A stretch of DNA of 64,000 nt, from the NCBI RefSeq assembly GCF_032884065.1, contig NC_088879.1:22120038-22184037 (forward strand), read 5' to 3'. The number at the start of each line of letters is the position of its first letter. The stretch's first letter is position 1. Positions 61,197 to 64,000 of the stretch are shown piece after piece. The notes beneath the pieces are model-generated. The model made no database searches. It saw nothing but the letters and a program-made list of their open reading frames with translations, and had not been told where the DNA came from. Source of the stretch: Artemia franciscana. Lineage: Eukaryota > Arthropoda > Branchiopoda > Anostraca > Artemiidae. A program made the translations under genes and the position numbers.

Positions 61197-62867
61197 TCTC
61201 TTCTTGAGCCTTTTTTTTGTGGATTGGGACCACTGCTGCCTTACACCATAGCTGTGGGACGTGGCCCGTTGACCAAGCGGCTGACACAACTTTGTGGTAC
61301 AATTCGACGACGTCCTCTGAGTCAATGTTAATTAGTTCAGCAGTGATACCGTCCGGTCCTGGGGCCTTCCCTCGTTCCAGGGATCTTATCGCTGCCTCAG
61401 TTTCTGATTTTAAGAGTGGTGGTGGAGGTTCTCGATCATTAATGGGGAAGGAGTTTAGGATGCTGGGATCGGCAATGATCTGCGGATTTAATTTATCTTC
61501 AAAATATTCCTTCCATCGTTCGAGTTTCATTTTTGCGTCGTTGATGGGATTGTTTTGTTTGTCTAGGAATGCTGTGGAGATGGGATCTTTCCTGCTAGAC
61601 AGTTCACGAACTGTTTTGAAGAGTTTTTGATTGTTTCCGTTCCTAAACTGGGTTTCGCATTCCTTGCATTTCTCGGTAACATGGTTACGCAAGGCCTTTC
61701 GGACTTCCCGTTCGATTCTCCTTTTGAGATATTTATAAGAGTCTCGGCTGCATGGGTCAGCTTTGTTGTTGCAGAGACGCTTTTGGTTACATAGTTGGAT
61801 TATTTCTTCAGTAATCCACGGCTTTTCGTCTTTCGTTTTCCTCCCGAGGACATCATTTGCTGTCTCCAAAACTGCAGAAGTTGCATGCTCAGCCAGTTGA
61901 TCAATCTCTTCGACGGTAGTGAGGGAAGTGAAGTTCTCTAGGATAGCTCGGAATTTTGACGATAGGCTGGTGGTATAGGCGCCTTTTTTTATGGGGTCAC
62001 GAAGCAGCTCTGTCCGGAATCTAGGGATTCTTGTCGTCTTAGGGAGTCGTTTCAGTCTTAGCTTGAGTTTGGACATCAGGAGTGAGTGATCCGAATCAAA
62101 GTCTGCACCAGGAAGGGATACAGTATCCATTATTGAGGACTTCCAGCGTTTAGATATCAGCACATAGTCTATCATGTTTTCAGTTAATCCGTCGGGGGAT
62201 CTCCAGGTGACCTTAAGGCGGTGTCTGTGTTTAAAGGCGGTGTTAGTTATATACAGGTCGTTTTCTCTACAGAAACTAATTAGCCTTTCACCTCTTCCGC
62301 TCAGTCGGCCATGGCCATGCGGTCCCATTACATCTCTCCGATCAATCTGATTGTTGCCCGTGATAGCGTTGAAGTCGCCCATGACGATGAACATATCTTT
62401 CTTTGGTGTTTGGTCGGTGACACTTTGAAGTTGAAAGTAGAACTGTTCGCATTCTTCATCGCTTCGAGCAGAGTCAGGAGCATATACCTGGATGATGGTA
62501 AGGTTTGACACGGATCCCTTTAGTCTAATGGTTGCTATCCTTTCTGATACGGGCGTGAAGGAGATCAGCGCATTTTTTATGTTGGTGAGAGGATGAATCC
62601 AACACCCTGTCTGTGAGTGCCATCGGTGCGTCCCGAGAGTAGGAGGGAGGTTCCGGAGATAGTTTCTTCACCGGTTCGGGGGAGGTGTGTCTCATATAGT
62701 CCGACTAAGTCCCACTTGTATCGGTTTAGTTCTCTCAGTAGTAGATCCATTTTTCCTGGTTTGGCAAGAGTCTGGGTGTTGAGTGTTCCTATGTTGAGTA
62801 CAGTTTTAGTGGAGATGAGTCGCAGGGTGACCTCATCCCGTCCGTGGGTCGTCATGGGCCTATTATG
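61197..62867 (-). pseudogene. RTE-like LINE: APE-type endonuclease and linker
   Basis: The N-terminal piece reads LNIGTLNTQTL, WDLVGLYETHLPR (catalytic Glu) and GVGFILSPT, then a frameshift near 62580. The reading resumes NIKNALISFTPVSERIAT, LTIIQVYAPDSAR, MGDFNAITG (GDFN box), RLKVTWRSPDG, IDYVLISKRW and FDSDHSLLMSKL (catalytic His). This is the exonuclease-endonuclease-phosphatase fold that nicks the target. Next come a basic linker, LKSETEAAIRSLERGKAPGP (start of RT) and AAVVPIHKKK at an 8-A run (61211-61218) where the frame is lost. Often annotated as craniofacial development protein 2-like in arthropod genomes. It is a transposon protein, not a host gene. Confidence 0.93.
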
Positions 62868-63050
62868 ATCGTCGGCTTCCCCGTACGCGGTAGCATGTTC
62901 GTCGGTTTCCCCGTACGCGGTAGAATGTTCGTCGGTTTCCCGTACGCGGTAGCATGTTCGTCGGCTTCCCTTTACGCGGTAGTATGTTCAATATTACTTC
63001 CATTTGCCATCATCATCAAATTGCTAGGTTCGTGGGTTTCCCCGGACGCG
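62865..63050 (-). repeat. LINE 5' region tandem repeats (~31-bp period)
   Basis: Four adjacent copies of a unit with cgtacgcggtag followed by catgttcgtcgg-cttcccc, plus an outlying copy near 63030 (ggacgcggtagtaatta). They lie just upstream of the endonuclease start on the minus strand, where tandem monomers often serve as internal promoter in LINEs. Confidence 0.8.
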
Positions 63051-63510
63051 GTAGTAATTATGCTTTGATTCATAGAGCCCTTAATTCATTTGTTAAAAGG
63101 AGAGGTTTCAAGGCTAGTTAGGAGACGGCGGTAAGCCACTCCTCTCCGTCAACTTGCAGAGGCCGTTGTTCGTCGCTGAATCATCCGCCCTTTCGCAGTT
63201 GTCCTCCTGAAGAGGATCCTCCCACGATGATAATCTGCCATACCATACGATTTACCCATTGTTGGGAGAAGGTTTGAAGCTGACGGGACATATCCACACG
63301 CCGGTGGGCCCAGCTCAGTCTACATCAGAGGGGCCTTCTTCCTCCTCCGCCTGCATTTATGTCCCCCATGCGAGGGTATCCCAGTTATATTTTAGGGCCC
63401 CCAGGGGCTGGGTCCCCCCTTGGTCCGCGCCTCCATCACCACCGGAGGTACCCTGCATATCTGCAAGGCTTTCCCCTATCCGCCACCTGGGGACGCGCTG
63501 AGCGGCCTGG

Positions 63511-63522
63511 GTTAAGTTTATA
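63511..63522. repeat. LINE target-site duplication, 5' side
   Basis: GTTAAGTTTATA, identical to 59875-59886. Confidence 0.85.
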
Positions 63523-63700
63523 AGCGCATGTAAACGGGATAGATTGGGCTTTTCTCCCTCCTCCTTACGAACAAAATGCAAAAAAAAGTCTGCAAAATGG
63601 GGCCCAATCTAGCCCATTTACATGCGCTTATAAACTTAACGAAGTCCATGGTGCTTAAACATTCAAACTATTTTGGTAACCTATTTTATTAGATAATAAT
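63511..63700 (+). repeat. Target repeat, right part with a ~39-bp inverted repeat
   Basis: 63513-63551 (ttaagtttataagcgcatgt to gatagattgggc) is the inverse of 63602-63640 (gcccaatctagcccatttac to cttataaacttaac). After removal of the LINE, 59690-63700 becomes two inverted or overlapping copies of one repeat whose edge is aacctattttattagat. Confidence 0.8.
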
Positions 63701-64000
63701 GTGCGTAGCGTATAATGGTCTAACCTTAGGGAGGAACTTATGGTTTTTATGTGGGAAGAGTGCGTTGTTAAACAACGATTTTTCTTTGGTTTTTCGGAAA
63801 ATGATCCCGTCATCAGACCAGTATTAGAGGTATGTTGTCTGAACCAGTAGTCTTTTCAGTTCAGATTAGATATGATTCAGATTACCAACGAAAAAAGCCA
63901 CCGTTTGATCAGAATAAACTGAATAATAGGTAAAAACGTAAATTTACACAATCGAAAACATAGGCAAAATCGGGATATTTTAGGAGGAGTGGAGGAAATC
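63701..64000. other. Unassigned window edge
   Basis: No feature recognised. Confidence 0.4.

Larger units (their letters stand above)
59887..63510 (-). mobile_element. Near-full-length non-LTR retrotransposon (RTE-like), 3.6 kb
   Basis: Minus strand. From 5': a GC-rich 5' region (63510-62870) with short tandem repeats, an APE-type endonuclease, an RT, a C-terminal zinc-free tail, and a tail of (TAAG)n only ~10 bases after the stop codon. A very short 3' end with a simple-repeat tail is typical of RTE-like elements. It is flanked by a perfect 12-bp target-site duplication (59875-59886, 63511-63522), so it inserted by target-primed reverse transcription and looks full length. Higher GC than its surroundings. 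Coding sequence broken by three frameshifts. Confidence 0.92.

Noticed and set aside
61217-61630. Forward-strand ORFs across the LINE (60005-60226, 61217-61630, 62311-62868)
   Set aside because: Shadows of the minus-strand endonuclease/RT frames.
62865-63050. CRISPR-like array
   Set aside because: Short direct repeats without unique spacers, inside a eukaryotic LINE 5' region.

Overview
This is a eukaryotic nuclear window, AT-rich and dominated by repeats, with only a few pieces of real genes. Short exons with GT-AG splice sites, arthropod-style U1, U2 and U5 snRNAs, and a mitochondrial insertion that reads correctly only in the invertebrate mitochondrial code (TGA = Trp, AGA = Ser) point to an arthropod. 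A crustacean such as a brine shrimp is my best guess, but the species is not proven. One 100-base assembly gap lies at 2253-2352.

Layout. 1-7.5 kb: long (TA)n arrays, a repeat unit that recurs between them, and copies of an undescribed element of about 1.7 kb (called HP-element here: a giant hairpin at one end and a 22-nt hairpin at the other). 7.2-8.9 kb: a decayed Helitron end (PIF1-like helicase tail, 3' hairpin, CTAG terminus) followed by about 1 kb of T-rich sequence. 8.9-17.7 kb: a roughly palindromic block. Two inverted copies of a Penelope-like retroelement flank inverted arrays of a ~260-bp unit, and that unit is homologous to the core of the HP-element. 20.9-32.0 kb and 38.6-47.9 kb: two direct copies of a large segmental duplication, each with a 2-kb TG/CT-rich microsatellite and a dead LINE reverse transcriptase.

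Genes. One exon of a DHHC palmitoyltransferase lies at 33.0 kb (+). An snRNA cluster holds U5 (-, 36.1 kb), U1 (-, 37.0 kb) and U2 (+, 38.3 kb), next to a nuclear copy of mitochondrial COX1-tRNA-Leu-COX2 (34.9-35.7 kb). Two exons of NDUFAF3, a mitochondrial complex I assembly factor, lie on the minus strand at 57.5 and 47.8 kb. They are joined by a 9.4-kb intron and complete one Asp codon across the splice. The duplication copied only the last 84 bases of the final NDUFAF3 exon to 31.95 kb.

48-64 kb: the NDUFAF3 intron with Penelope, LINE, SINE and HP-element remnants; then a hAT-like MITE; then a nearly complete non-LTR retrotransposon (59887-63510, minus strand) with a 12-bp target-site duplication, inserted into an older inverted repeat. 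Its endonuclease and reverse transcriptase are recognisable but broken by three frameshifts. No bacterial operon, CRISPR array or clearly intact protein-coding gene is present.
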